64,000 nucleotides of DNA from Charina bottae (GCA_023362775.1 JALMGJ010000011.1:25963501-26027500); one strand, 5' to 3'; counted from the stretch's first letter, positions 34,444-45,133 are shown. The notes: generated from the letters alone by a model not told the origin. Translations and numbers: made by a program.

Positions 34444-34750
34444 CGTCTGGTAGCACCTTTTCTGACTGACACACTTTATTCAAAGGCATAAGCTTTCATG
34501 AGCCGCGGCTCATTTCATCAGATGCATGGAATGGCTAAAGTCATGTAGGATTTTAATTGGGATGGTGGGGGGAAGGGAGGAGAAGACAGGTTGGTTATGC
34601 AGATGCAGGTTACATGTGAGACAGATTACAAGTACTTTTATCAGTTTACAATTATAATGCATTACTGTGCATCTGATGAAGTGAGCTACAGCTCACGAAA
34701 GCTTATGCCTTTGAATAAAATTTGTTAAGTAGAAAAGGTGAAACCAGAAC
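34444..34750. mobile_element. Foldback MITE with about 80-bp inverted termini
   Basis: The left arm 34444-34526 and the right arm 34673-34750 are inverted copies. Shared words are TTATTCAAAGGCATAAGCTT and CATCAGATGCA, with an ACCTTTTCT block at the outer ends. The middle is unrelated, purine-rich sequence. Other partial copies are at 400-640, 9550-9642 and 63272-63395. No coding capacity; the superfamily is not clear from the ends. Confidence 0.75.
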
Positions 34751-35069
34751 TCCTCATTTTTGGCTACCATAGACCAAGACGGCTCTCTTCCTCCAATGTC
34801 TCAAATCCCAGAAAACACAGGAAGGCGATGAAGAATGACAGATATGGAAAGATGGATGTGTGCATCAGTTCTACTTGTATTAGGCATTTTCTTTCAAATT
34901 TGCACTTCTTTGGTGGAAATGGCTCTATCAGTGGACTCCTCTGTTAGCAGCAACTGGACTTCCCACCATGGACCTCCAAAACCATAATTTAATTGGTTAT
35001 TTATGCATGCTATTCTCATCCTAACTTTCATCCATACAGAATTCAAGGAAAAGTACAACAAGGTTCCTA

Positions 35070-35135
35070 GGTATTCTTCCATCCAAACAGTGACTAGGCC
35101 CAGTCCAACTTACTTTCACCAAGATTTCTAGGTTA
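35070..35135 (-). mobile_element. 5S-rRNA-related fragment in the pseudocopy
   Basis: CTTCCATCCAAACAGTGACT and the following AGGCCCAGTCCAACTTACTT resemble the 5S antisense CATCCAAGTACTAACCAGGC. It is the counterpart of 48345-48410 in the parent copy, so it predates the duplication. Confidence 0.45.
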
Positions 35136-35313
35136 CATTGTGGCTGGGAACTACAATGTCCTAGCTTTTGGGGTAGGCAAGCCCAGTATCCTTCAGAGTT
35201 TTGGATTTAACTGCCACATAATCCAGCCAGTGTACCTGATGATCAAGGATTCTAAGAGTTAGACTCCAAAATATTTGGAAGCATTGGAGTTTAGCCTTCC
35301 CCTGAGCTAAAAT

Positions 35314-35662
35314 TAGGCTGACCATATTTCCTTGAGACAAAAATGGGACATTGGGATGGCAAAACGGGACAGGGTTTTATGTAATATTCTGTATTCATGA
35401 AAAAGACAGGGGTCCCCGCGATTGGCTCCCACCTGCAAACCCCGCCCCCGGCCCCTCCTTTGCCACACGCTGATAGGCGGGAGGGCTTCCTCTTCCGGGC
35501 TGCCTCCAATCAGCAGCTCCGGCTTGGATCCTCCTTCTGCGCCATTCCTGTCGGGTTTAAAAAACAGGACAAAATTGAGATTTTTATCAAAACGACGGGA
35601 CGGTTGAAATATGCTAAAACAATGGGACTGTCCCATTCAAAATGGGACGTATGGTCAGCCTA
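35314..35662. mobile_element. hAT-like element with TAGGCTGACCATA termini
   Basis: The ends TAGGCTGACCATA and TATGGTCAGCCTA are a perfect 13-bp inverted repeat. Perfect 8-bp target duplications GCTAAAAT lie at 35306-35313 and 35663-35670. Subterminal blocks contain AATGGGACA and TGGGACTGTCCCA motifs. The core has a CGATTGGCTCCCACCTGCAA block followed by a GC-box. Length 349 bp, no transposase. Confidence 0.9.
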
Positions 35663-35794
35663 GCTAAAATACAACTGCTGTTTGAGCAGAACAAACCAGA
35701 AAGATGATCCATAAGTAAAAGAGTGTTGCGGTTCAGCAAGAGTAGCTGGGAATCCAAACTCAACAGGTGGTGGCATCTGGATGAACTTTTCTAC

Positions 35795-35880
35795 GCTTCG
35801 AAACGAAGCAGGGTCAGGATCAGTGAGTTCCTGGGTAGGAGAATATCAGGAAATACCAATACTGTGGGCTAGACTGAGAA
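35795..35880 (+). mobile_element. 5S-rRNA-related fragment, sense orientation
   Basis: CGAAGCAGGGTCAGGATCAG, TTCCTGGGTAGGAGAATATC and GGAAATACCAATACTGTGGG follow the order of 5S rRNA internal sequence from GCTAAGCAGGGTCG to the end. It is too diverged to be a gene. An AAACC-rich tail follows. Confidence 0.5.
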
Positions 35881-37806
35881 ATTCAAACCAAACCAAACCA
35901 AACAGAAGACGGCACTGGCAAACCACATCCATATAATTACTAAGAACAACACACAGTGTACCCATGAAATAATGTTGAGGTCAGCTCAAAGGACACTTTA
36001 CCTTTTTTTAAATGCACCTAGGCTCTGAGTGACTTTGATGGAGAGGTGCAAGAGGAAGATGGTACCTGTGGGAGGAAGGAAAAGCTAAAGTGATGTAGCT
36101 TTGTGAGATCTGAGAAACCCCAAAAGGCAAGAAAAGAAAAAGAGGGTTAAAATAGAATTAACAGGCTTCTTCAAATGATGGACTATGTGGGCTATAAATC
36201 TATAATCCACACCTACAGCCCTACACAAATAAAGCAAAACACACAGACATGCACACCTTTCACACACACACAGGCATACACACACAAATGAATATATACA
36301 GTACAGTAGGTCTAAGTTCTGTAATGCCTTTTTCCAGACAGCTGAGAAATGATTAACATAACCATTGCAATAATTATATAAAGAGTATAACAGCACTGGG
36401 GGGGGAGTTAAAAAAAAACAGGGTTAGAACATTACATGAACACAGGAAGAATGGAACACGTGGGAAGGCTTCTGCGAAGTACCTTGAATAACCTAATTTG
36501 GACAAGAAAGCCTTAGGCAGGGAAAGCAAGCTTGGCAACATGCACTAGGCCTAATTACGCTTGTGTTAATTTGGGGCATGCTGAGAGAGATCAAAGGCAC
36601 CCATCAGTTGCATCAGCGTGCCAAGTCAAGACAAAGCATTCAGTTATTGATGGGAGGAATCATATGATATGCTTTGTCTCGACTTGGCACGCTGATATGC
36701 TTGTTCCCTTCTTCTGGATGTGGCAGCGACAAGGCTCAAACCAGGCCACACTACAACTGAATGTGGGACTAACACTCCCCATGAGATTCAGAACTACCAG
36801 CTTGGTTTTGTAGCTACCCACTGGGTACAAACAGGGCCAATCAACAGTGGAATTAAATTACCCTTCACTTAATGGGCTCAAGGGGTATCTCAACAGCCAT
36901 TTGTCTGGATGCTTAAATTGGATTCCTGCACTGAGCAGGGAGTTCAAACTCAATGGCATTTCAACTCTGGGTTTCTATGAAATCATTTTTTTTAAAGAGG
37001 AAGTGCAAGACTTCTCCTGTTCTGTAGTGCCTATCCATCTATACATACCATTTCAGAACAAATGGCACATTCCGGGGTCCTTCCACATATAACCATCCAG
37101 AATATAGCAGCAGACAGATGCTTTGCATATAACAATAATAGTCTCGCCGAGTCTGGTTCATTCATCATTCAATGTGTCATGCAAACTCAAGAGAACTGGA
37201 CTGAGTACGGTTATATTAAAATGGAGACTTGGGTAGTGGGAATGTAGCCAAAAAGCTGGATCTTTGTATAGGCCTCTATTGAATAAATTTATCTATTTGA
37301 TAAAACTTAGATTAGATTCTGTGCAGACGTTCACTTGCACATGTGAACATTGTAAGAGGGGTGAGGATGTCAAGCTCATTCCCCTAATTTCTAAACCAGA
37401 AGCCAGCAACTGTGGTTACACAGGGTTGTATGTAGTCTCTGAATCTCATGCAGTGAATCCCAGTGCTGGAATTTCTAGGATTCTTGCTATTGTAGGCAGA
37501 ATTCATGCAAAACTTTTTGCAAAAACCCTGAAATAGGCTTAGCCTTCCTACTAGCCCAAACATGACTAAGAAAAAAAGCCACCAAAAGTTCTTACCCAGG
37601 CTTCTTGGCATCGTTCCCCTGTCCTCCATATCAAGTATGTCTCCTCAGCCACAAAAGGTTGCTTCCCCTTCATACATTCAGCATGGGTGCCTGCAAATGT
37701 ATTTCCAGATCTTCGTGCTGAGTGGGAAGAAGTTTAAAATGTACCCTCTTCAATGTGCATGTTTGAGGAGGAGAGAGTAGATGCATGCTTACATGCACTA
37801 ACTATA

Positions 37807-38241
37807 CAGGTAGTCCTTGTTTACCGATTACTCATTCAACAACTGTTCAAACTTATGAGGATGCTGAAAATGGAGACTTATGACCGGTCCTTGAAGTTGT
37901 GGTCATTGCAGTGTCCCAGCAGTCATGTGATTGTGATTTGGGCACTTTGCAACCAGCACACATTTACAACAGTTGCAGTGTCCTGCGGTCACATGGTCAC
38001 CATTTGCGACCTTCACAGCTGGCTTCCAACAAGCAAAGTCAATGGGGAAGTTGGCAGGAAGTCACAAGTCACAGTCATGTGACATCGTGCTTAACGACCA
38101 CAGGTGATTCACTTAATGACCATAGCTGGAACTGACAAACTGCCATTGTAGTTGGGCGTGGACACGTGATGTTTCACTTTCCAACCGTGCTGCTAAGTGA
38201 CAGAGTTGCTGGTTCCAATTGTGGTCAGTGAAAAATACCTG
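37807..38241. mobile_element. DNA element with CAGGTA termini and TA flanks (copy 1)
   Basis: It starts CAGGTAGTCCTTGTTTACCG and ends AAAAATACCTG, flanked by TA on both sides. The interior has TTATGACCGGTCCTTG, AGTCATGTGA and TCACTTAATGACC blocks shared with the element at 60210. The inverted terminal repeat is short and the interior is non-coding. Confidence 0.65.
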
Positions 38242-38353
38242 TATTCATCCTGAAGCAATGCCTGCATTGTGTTTACAGCTGCTGATGTTTTAGTCAGCCT
38301 CTGTCCACTGTGGCCTTTAACAAAAAAATGCAGAGTTCACTCAGCCTTTAGAG

Positions 38354-38485
38354 CAGTCTTTCTCAACCATGGGAACTTTAAGATGTGTGGACTTCAACTC
38401 CTAGAATTCCCCAGCCAGCGCTGGCTGGGGAATTCTGGGAGTTGAAGTCCATACATCTTAAAGTTCCCATGGTTGAGAAAGACTG
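38354..38485. repeat. 132-bp near-perfect palindrome (hAT-like MITE)
   Basis: Arms of 66 bp differ at about two positions and meet at CAGCGCTG with no spacer. The ends are CAGTCTTTCTCAACC, as in the element at 6801. Flanks CTTTAGAG and CATTAGTG agree at 6 of 8 positions, suggesting an old hAT-type duplication. Confidence 0.92.
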
Positions 38486-40024
38486 CATTAGTGGGTGAGC
38501 ATGTTTTTGTATTTTATTAAAAAAAGTCCCCCGTTATAAAACTTAAAGGCACAGGTGATCCTTTTCTAGACAATTGGCAACTCAAACTATGCCACATGAG
38601 CACATCATTTTCAAACCTTTTTGTACATTCTCCACATTCATAACCCTACACTCCTCAAAAAAATAGGAGCACTCTCTCTCTTTCATTTTCTGAGACAACA
38701 GAGACTTCTGCACCTACATGCACTATGTGACAAGTAGAATTCAATAGGTGTCACCTGTCCACATCAGACACTTCATACTACAACCTCTATCCTGATAGCC
38801 AATTGTGTCCCGTTCACTAATGTCCCATCCTGGTTTCCCATTATAAGCGTTCCATCTGATCTGGCAGTATCATTCTCATCATCCCTCACGTGTCCTTTAA
38901 AACTGCTTTGATGCCTGGAAGAAATCAAGACACTTCTGACAAATGCAGAACTCCACCTCCACGGAGGTGCTGCTCCTCCTGCTGGTCAGAGAAGATAACG
39001 CAATTGTGGGAAAAGAGCCAGGAATTTTTCACCATCAAGAAAAATGAATTACAAATTTGGGATGGAAAATATTAAGCAAAGTCGTTAGAAAAATAAGAAT
39101 TGGTGTCCAGTCTCACGTGCTAATCTGTTCAGAATTAGTAGTTTCAGTAGAATCTGGTAATCACTCATTATACTAATAACGGGTGACAATATGACATTAT
39201 TTTCCCTAAAACTTCAGAATTGGAGGTTGGTTCCAGTGAAACAGCAAGAGAAAGAGAATAGAGGGTAAAGACTGAAGAGAGTAAAGAAAAAGGAGGGATG
39301 ATTTCAGTGCCATAAAGTTCTAGATAAAATATATCATCATGGTCCTGAATTAAATGGGATGGAAATATAAAATGAATGCTTAAATCAGCAAACTGGGATT
39401 GGCATCCTGGTCCCACCTTTTCTTTGCAGATCTCTATTAGTTTAGTTTAATAATTCTCTTGCCCCATGCATACATTAAAGACATACATGCTAAATTCTTA
39501 CTGTTTCTTTTCCACTGTTCTGCAGAGTGGCTGCCACTGATACCGTGAAAATGGCAGTTGTTAATGATTCTTTCTACTTCTTTCTACTTCTACTAAAGTA
39601 TCCAGTGATCACACTGCGTTTGGATGGTGATACTGTAATGACATCAGAGGCAGTGGGACCAAATTTCTTGGTGCTTTTCATTTGGTGTGGAGGTATATGA
39701 GATGCTTTTAATACACTGGCTGAACACACCTACAGGGAAAAAATGTCATCCTGAACAGAGATTCTTGTTGTTATAAGAAAGAAGCTGGGGGTCACCGCCT
39801 TGGATGACCAGGAACATGAAGGTACCTTAATTAAACTGTATGGAAACAAACTCCCATAGCATAGTTTGCTTCTGACATCCAAGCCAGCTGAGATAAACTT
39901 TCTTTAAAGCAACAGAACACAGTAAAGGGAGGGGCAGGAATTGGATTGCCTCTCCTTTGTGGGAAAAATAAAGTCCCTCTACTCATCCCCACACCCCTAT
40001 AACCCTGTTTTATGGATAATCTGG

Positions 40025-40275
40025 GTAATTTATTTATTTATTTATTTATTTTATATCCCGCCTTTACTATTTTTACAAATAACTCAAGGTGGCGAACATA
40101 CCTAATACTCCTTCCTCCTCCTATTTTCCCCACAACAACCCTGTGAGGTGAGTTGGGCTGAGAGAGAGTGACTGGCCCAAAGTCACCCAGCTGGCTTTCA
40201 TGCCTAAGGCAGGACTAGAACTCACAGACTTCTGGTTTCTAGCCTGGTGCCTTAACCACTAGACCAAACATAATG
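40025..40275 (-). mobile_element. tRNA-derived SINE
   Basis: Read in reverse it has the TGGTCTAGTGGTTAAGGCAC head, GTGACTTTGGGCCAGTCACT, GGTGAGTT... and a TATAAAATAAATAAATAAAT tail. It is a full-length copy of the family at 2347, inside the RNF112 pseudocopy. Confidence 0.82.
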
Positions 40276-40335
40276 TTAGAACTCAACCATATTAAAATAG
40301 CTTAGCAAACTAATATTAATCTTATGTCCTTAAAG

Positions 40336-40717
40336 CAGGGCTTTCCAAAGTGCCGCCGCTGGCAACACACCGGTGGCGGCGGCAGCGCGGTGCGCATGCG
40401 CATGCGCACGGCGGCGGCGTGGGGGGGAGGCGCACGTGCACAGTGTTGGCGCGGGGGGGGCGTGCGGTGGCACGGGCGTGCACGGTGGTGGCACGGGGGG
40501 GCGTGCGGTGGCGTGGGCATGCACGGCGGCGGTGCGGGGGGGCGTGCAGTGGCGCGCGCATGCGCGGCGGCGGCAGCTTCCGCTAAAACGCGGAAGCTGT
40601 GCCTCTGCCGCGGCCGCCATGCACGCACGCGCCGCCGCTTCCGGGTGGTGTGGCGACACACCACGCTGTGTGTGGTGACACACTTTTGTGTCGCCACACA
40701 CAGTTTGGAAAGCTCTG
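40336..40717. mobile_element. Non-autonomous hAT-like element, GCTTTCCAAA family (copy 4, GC-rich core)
   Basis: The ends are CAGGGCTTTCCAAAG and GTTTGGAAAGCTCTG. Perfect 8-bp duplications CCTTAAAG lie at 40328-40335 and 40718-40725. The core is strongly CpG-rich with GCGGTGGCRYGGGCGTGCAC-type short tandem units and a CGCTAAAACGCGG block shared with copy 3. Length 382 bp. Confidence 0.92.
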
Positions 40718-40796
40718 CCTTAAAGAAAGGATCTTCCTTGTCTCTTATAGATGGAACTTTTCTCAAATTCTAGGATTTATTCCACTCTCACTCAAA

Positions 40797-41000
40797 TTAG
40801 TCACCTGTTAACAGTGGGCGCTCCATGCTGAGGGCAAAGCCCTGGTCCACAGGTCCGGGTAGCGGCTCACCGTGACCGGCGTGCAGCAGCCGGTGCTTGA
40901 GCAGCTCCGGCCTGCAGGACATGGTGCTAGCTGGGATCATGGTCAGGTCCAGGTCCAGGGTCAGTGCTGCCAGCAGAGACATTGTATTGGTGATCACTCG
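40797..41000 (-). other. Unidentified GC-rich segment, possible exon-like fragment
   Basis: This segment is richer in GC than its surroundings and open on the - strand. It includes MSCRPELLKHRLLHAGHG and LPGPVDQGFALSMERPLLTG, ending at a possible donor (ACAG|GTGACT). I do not recognise the protein, and the parent RNF112 copy has no counterpart. It may be an exon of another gene, a captured fragment or chance. Confidence 0.3.
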
Positions 41001-41189
41001 GGATCAATGCAGCATTTGTACATAGCAGGCAAGGTATGGCTCAGCCCCTTCCAGTACATGCTCCATGCAATAATTGGCAACGAATTATACCTGAAAGAAT
41101 GTGGCCTTTGGGAGAACTGAAAGTTTTTCAGTTCTGGTCTGCCCTATCTGGCAACTTCTTTGCATCAAGGGATGAAACTGGAGACAATG

Positions 41190-41202
41190 AACTATTTATT
41201 TA

Positions 41203-41244
<42 letters not shown>

Positions 41245-41472
41245 ATCCCGCCTTTATTATTTTTATAAGTAACTCAAGGCAGCGAACATACCCAATACTC
41301 CTCCCTCCTCCTATTTTCCCCACCACCACCACCACCCTGTGAGGTGAGTTTGGCCGAGAGAGTGACTGGCCCAAGGTCACCCAGCCGGCTTTCATGCCTA
41401 AGGCGGGACTAGAACTCTCAGACTCCTGGTTTCTAGCCTATTGCCTTAACCACTAGACCAAACTGGCTCTCT
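41190..41472 (-). mobile_element. tRNA-derived SINE with (ACTT)n tail
   Basis: Same family as 2347, reversed, ending in the AGAGAGCCAGTTTGGTCTAG head. Its tail has expanded into a run of TTAC tetranucleotides at 41203-41244. Confidence 0.82.
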
Positions 41473-42140
41473 TTATATGGATTATATTATATGGATTCCT
41501 GTTCCATTACATTTCGGGCCTCTCTTCTTTATTAAAAATGTATTATTTAAGGATGGTAGTCCTTTCCTAGGGATTAAAATAGATGCCATTGTAGACAGAA
41601 ATAACATATTCACAAATGGCAGTGAGTACTGTAGATTCAGTGGTATTCCCATCCACAAAATGCAAGAAGAGAAATGTGAGTACCAGGAGGAGAAGAACAG
41701 GCAGAGAGATGGAAGAGGTGTTTGCTATGAGCAGGAATTTAAGAACAAAGGGCCTCTTTGACCAAGTGGCAAGAAGGGGAATGGGGAGATTGGGAGGAAG
41801 CCAAAGAGCAAAATGCAGCTGCAGAGAGAAGAAAGGGAAACCTTGGTGCTGCATACCTGAACTCCCTCAAAACACCCCACAACCTGTACTACATACACAA
41901 ATATTTGTGGGACCTGTGCGATTAACCTTGGGGAATTAGGAAACTTGGGTTCACTGGGCTGTTTGTCAATTTACTCAGGGTTCCTTCTGAGAAAGCTCTT
42001 TGATTTCAGAAAGAGTCAATACCCTTCTCTTCAGCCACATTGAATTGTATTAATGGGGATTTTTTTCGTTACTGTTTTCATTTTGTTATGCTATTGGCCT
42101 CCTTCAGTGCCTGATGATTGGAAGGGAAAGGTAGAAATTG

Positions 42141-42151
42141 TATTATTATTA

Positions 42152-42183
<32 letters not shown>

Positions 42184-42225
42184 GTTGTTGTTGTTGTTGT
42201 TGTTGTTGTTATTATTATTATTATT
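42141..42225. repeat. (ATT)n(GTT)n(ATT)n microsatellite
   Basis: Three adjoining trinucleotide tracts. Open frames across it encode only Leu or Asn runs. Confidence 0.95.
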
Positions 42226-42496
42226 TCTTCTGTGGGTTCTGTTAAGTATCAAGTATAAATAGGATCTTGGGATTTTCATTCTTTTTTTTTTCTTCTCTTT
42301 GAAATTATCCTAAGATATTTTCTTTCAGAAGATTTGGAGAACAGATCACCAAATTCACACAGGTGGACTGCAACTTCTGATGGCTTTCAGCTGAACATCA
42401 GAACTTAAGTCTTGTAAAAAGATTATCCTTTTAAAATTCTATTAACATCTGTCTGTTTCATAATCCACCACAATCTCAATGGATTCTGGGCAGTGA

Positions 42497-42535
42497 GTAG
42501 TAGTAGTAGTAGCAGTAGCAGTAGCAGTAGCAGTA

Positions 42536-42573
<38 letters not shown>

Positions 42574-42590
42574 TAATAATAATAAGGCAA
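42497..42590. repeat. (TAG)n(CAG)n(TAA)n microsatellite
   Basis: Adjoining tracts of TAG, CAGTAG and ATA units. Confidence 0.93.
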
Positions 42591-42839
42591 ACCATAGAGA
42601 AAAATAACCTAATAAAATCCAATGCTTTCTGCAGAGATGATAAGAGTTAATGAATTAAATGACTACATTATAAAGTTTAAATTTGGAGTTCTGAGGGAGA
42701 GGGCAGCTTGCCCCAAACTGCAAGCCCCTTCTTTATTATGAAGAAAATTGGGAAGAGAGGATTCTATTCCCAGCAGTAAAACATCTTGGACCATTTTTTC
42801 ACCCATATTTTAACAATGTCCCTGAATAAATAGTGAGAT

Positions 42840-43200
42840 AAATGATTGGAAAGCCAAGAAAACAAACAAATTGATCATCAAACAAATCAACCGAGTTCTT
42901 ACTCAAGGCACAGATGACCAGGCTTAAATTATCCTACTTCAGACACATTATGCGAAGACCTAGATCTCTGGAGAAGGCTCTAATGCTGGGAAAGGCGGAA
43001 GGAAAAAGAGGAAGACCAGCGGCAGGGTGGATGGATTTTATTACAGTGGCAAAAGGTGCACCATTAGAAGATCTGAAGGATGTGGCTAGGGACAGATCAT
43101 AATGAATAAAATCTATGTGGTCACTAAAAGTCAACACCAATTGATGGCACAGTCCCTTGCAAGGGAGATGGGCGGGGAATAAATTGAAATAATAAATAAA
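42840..43200 (+). mobile_element. BovB-like LINE end joined to an L2-type tail
   Basis: The + strand encodes MTRLKLSYFRHIMRRPRSLE and ALMLGKAEGKR, BovB-type C-terminal words, and reaches AAAAGTCAACACCAATTGATGG. It then switches at about 43150 to CAGTCCCTTGCAAGGGAGAT and GGGCGGGGAATAAATTGAAA plus an AAATAAATAA tail. That tail is identical to the L2 3' end at 51809-51868. Confidence 0.75.
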
Positions 43201-43299
43201 TAAATAATAAATAACCAATCAAAATCAATCAAATTATTGGAATCTAGACCCATGGTTCAATTCAAGATGTATCTGCTCAAAAGCAAGCCCTTCTATTTA

Positions 43300-43420
43300 T
43301 TTATTAGATTTATCACCGCCCACTCCCCCAAGGGGGACTCTGGGTGGTTTACAATAAAATGTGATTAGTTAAAATACAACTATAAATAGTTAAAATAACA
43401 TTCAAATAAGAAATGTTGAA
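43300..43420. mobile_element. L2-type LINE 3' tail, reversed
   Basis: TTTATTTATTAGATTTATCA, CCGCCCACTCCCCCAAGGGG and GACTCTGGGTGGTTTACAAT match the reversed 3' end of the L2 copy at 18970-19060 in order. Confidence 0.65.
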
Positions 43421-43429
43421 TAGAACTTG

Positions 43430-44760
43430 CTCCTAGATAAACCCTGCATGCTAGAGTAAGAGTTGAAAGCAACCCAAATGAGATAACTCATATACAAGAG
43501 GGAGATAGTAGCAGGCTTGAAGGAAGTCCAATTTGTGAAAACAATGCAAAATAATTTTAGCATACCATTACAATAAATAAATAAATAAAATCAGGGGAAA
43601 CAACCCAATGGCAACTGAGCATGCTCAACAGAACCAGAATGTTGTCCATGGGATAGAAGGATTGAGTTGGGAGTTCTCTGCCCAAAATACAGAACATAAG
43701 GTCTTTCTTTCTTGTGAACCATTCCTTTTTCTTTATTCTTAGCATAACAAGCACAGAAAGACATCTGTTTTTCTGAAAGGTCAAGTTATCCAGTCAGAAA
43801 CCAAGCAAATAGAATTCAGATGATGCAGAAAAAACAACCTACAGTTCTCCTTTCCCATGTCTATCTTCAAAGCAGATTAGAATGTAGTAAATTATTTTAT
43901 GACCTACATTTTTGAGATTATCTCTCTGCTGGCAATAGTACTGCTTCTGCTAAAATGACAGTGTGCCTAACTTACAATGTAGTTGCCACTAAATTCCTCG
44001 AAGAATTCATCAAGGGCTCTCATTAAAATTTAGCTGGCAGCTAGCAAAATCTGGATCAACTTTCCTGTCTTTGGATCCTCTTCTCTCTTTGGATATTTTT
44101 TCAAGGTGGACAGCTCCCATTCTGTATTGTCCTCCATGCATATTGACCCTTCTGCTGATTCCTCTTTAGTAATCTGGAATCACCTTGAAATCTGCATCTC
44201 TTCAGCAGCCTGAAAACTAATTCCCATTTTGCTGTCTTCTTTCTTCCCCTCTCCATCTTCTCCAACATCTTCCCACCAACTTCTTAGCTTGTTTCAATTT
44301 TCCCCACCTCCATGAGACTCTGTGTGAAAACCTTAACTGGTCCATTATTTTTTCCAGACTCTGGTTATCACCCATCAGTACAAGCTTGTATACCTGGGAG
44401 GTTACATGACAGAGTGGCAGACAGTGTTTACTCTGGAAAGGTGAAATTCTAGTCCGCAACACTTTGTTGCAAGCTACACTTCGGGGGATAGATTTGCAGC
44501 ATCAATAAATTAAAATCAGACCTCTTGGAAATCAACAGGCATAGAGTATGTATGACTAAACCTTTCAGGAAGTCCAAGTTCAAATTCAGTCATTCACAAA
44601 GATCAGCAACTATGCTATGTTATGCCTCTTTATTCAGAGGCAAATCCTGTTTTGAGGAACTTACTTGTGAAGGTCATATTGGGTTTGGTAGGAGATTTAA
44701 AAAAATGTTGCAATTAAGTATATCTGGAGAGCACCAAGCTAGGAAAGACTGATTGGATAT
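43430..44760. other. Region between pseudocopy and RNF112-like gene
   Basis: No gene recognised. 43970-44470 has LINE-leader-like composition on the - strand but no family words I can name. Confidence 0.4.
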
Positions 44761-44769
44761 GGATACTGT

Positions 44770-44870
44770 CATTTTCTTTTCTTTTTTCATAAAACTTTAT
44801 TAAATTTCAACAAGAGATAAAATATACAAAAACAGGAAAAAAAAGAATAGAGAAGAAAAGAAAGAGAGCG
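44770..44870 (-). mobile_element. Retroelement-like A-rich tail
   Basis: CATAAAACTTTATTAAATTT followed by ATATACAAAAACAGG repeats the start of the remnant at 14285, on the same strand. Confidence 0.4.
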
Positions 44871-44952
44871 ATCTCTCTGTGCCCAGGATCTAGTTATTTC
44901 AACAATTGTTTTAGTTATCTATGTCTATGAAGGTTCTCAGTCATCCAGGTGG

Positions 44953-45133
44953 AACAGTCTGTGGCTTGAATCATGTCAACTGGATTTCTATTTTCTTAGT
45001 GGAAACGTTTCACTCCTTATCCAAGGAGCTTCTTCAGTCTTCTTCAGACTGAAGAAGCTCCTTGGATAAGGAGTGAAACGTTTCCACTAAGAAAATAGAA
45101 ATCCAGTTGACATGATTCAAGCCACAGACTGTT
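44953..45133. repeat. Perfect palindrome, 88-bp arms with 5-bp spacer
   Basis: 44953-45040 and 45046-45133 are exact reverse complements by base-by-base reading; the spacer is TCTTC. The arm contains GGAAACGTTTCACTCCTTAT and CCAAGGAGCTTCTTCAGTCT. I associate this type of sequence with vertebrate Penelope-like element ends. Confidence 0.95.

Larger units (their letters stand above)
32480..41950 (-). pseudogene. Decayed tandem duplicate of the 3' half of the RNF112-like gene
   Basis: This block is a direct-orientation copy of about 45.9-54.65 kb, introns included. The counterpart of the terminal exon starts at 33462 after CTACCTCAG, reads DLLSQSMFANPRETS and MTQLLLKKQQELVQE, meets a TAA at 33303-33301, and has lost the Gly/Ala-rich membrane segment. 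The 75-bp exon is present at 34368-34294 (starts MAETLHSER) but its donor GT is now AT. The 54-bp exon is recognisable at 36064-36108 with deletions. The exon with the 131-bp original is at about 38795-38925 with stops, and that of the 57-bp original at about 41855-41912. Intron landmarks also match (36540-36900 with 49760-50100; 39660-39960 with 53850-54190). RING and P-loop exons are absent. Insertions include SINEs, MITEs and hAT-like elements. Confidence 0.85.

Noticed and set aside
35795..35880. Possible 5S rRNA gene
   Set aside because: Heavily diverged, incomplete and followed by an A-rich tail; a SINE head is more likely.
40302..40773. Open frames of up to 154 residues across hAT-like copy 4
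   Set aside because: Composition effect of the CpG-rich core; several overlapping frames on both strands.
42053..42279. Leu-rich and Asn-rich open frames
   Set aside because: Translation of ATT/GTT microsatellites.
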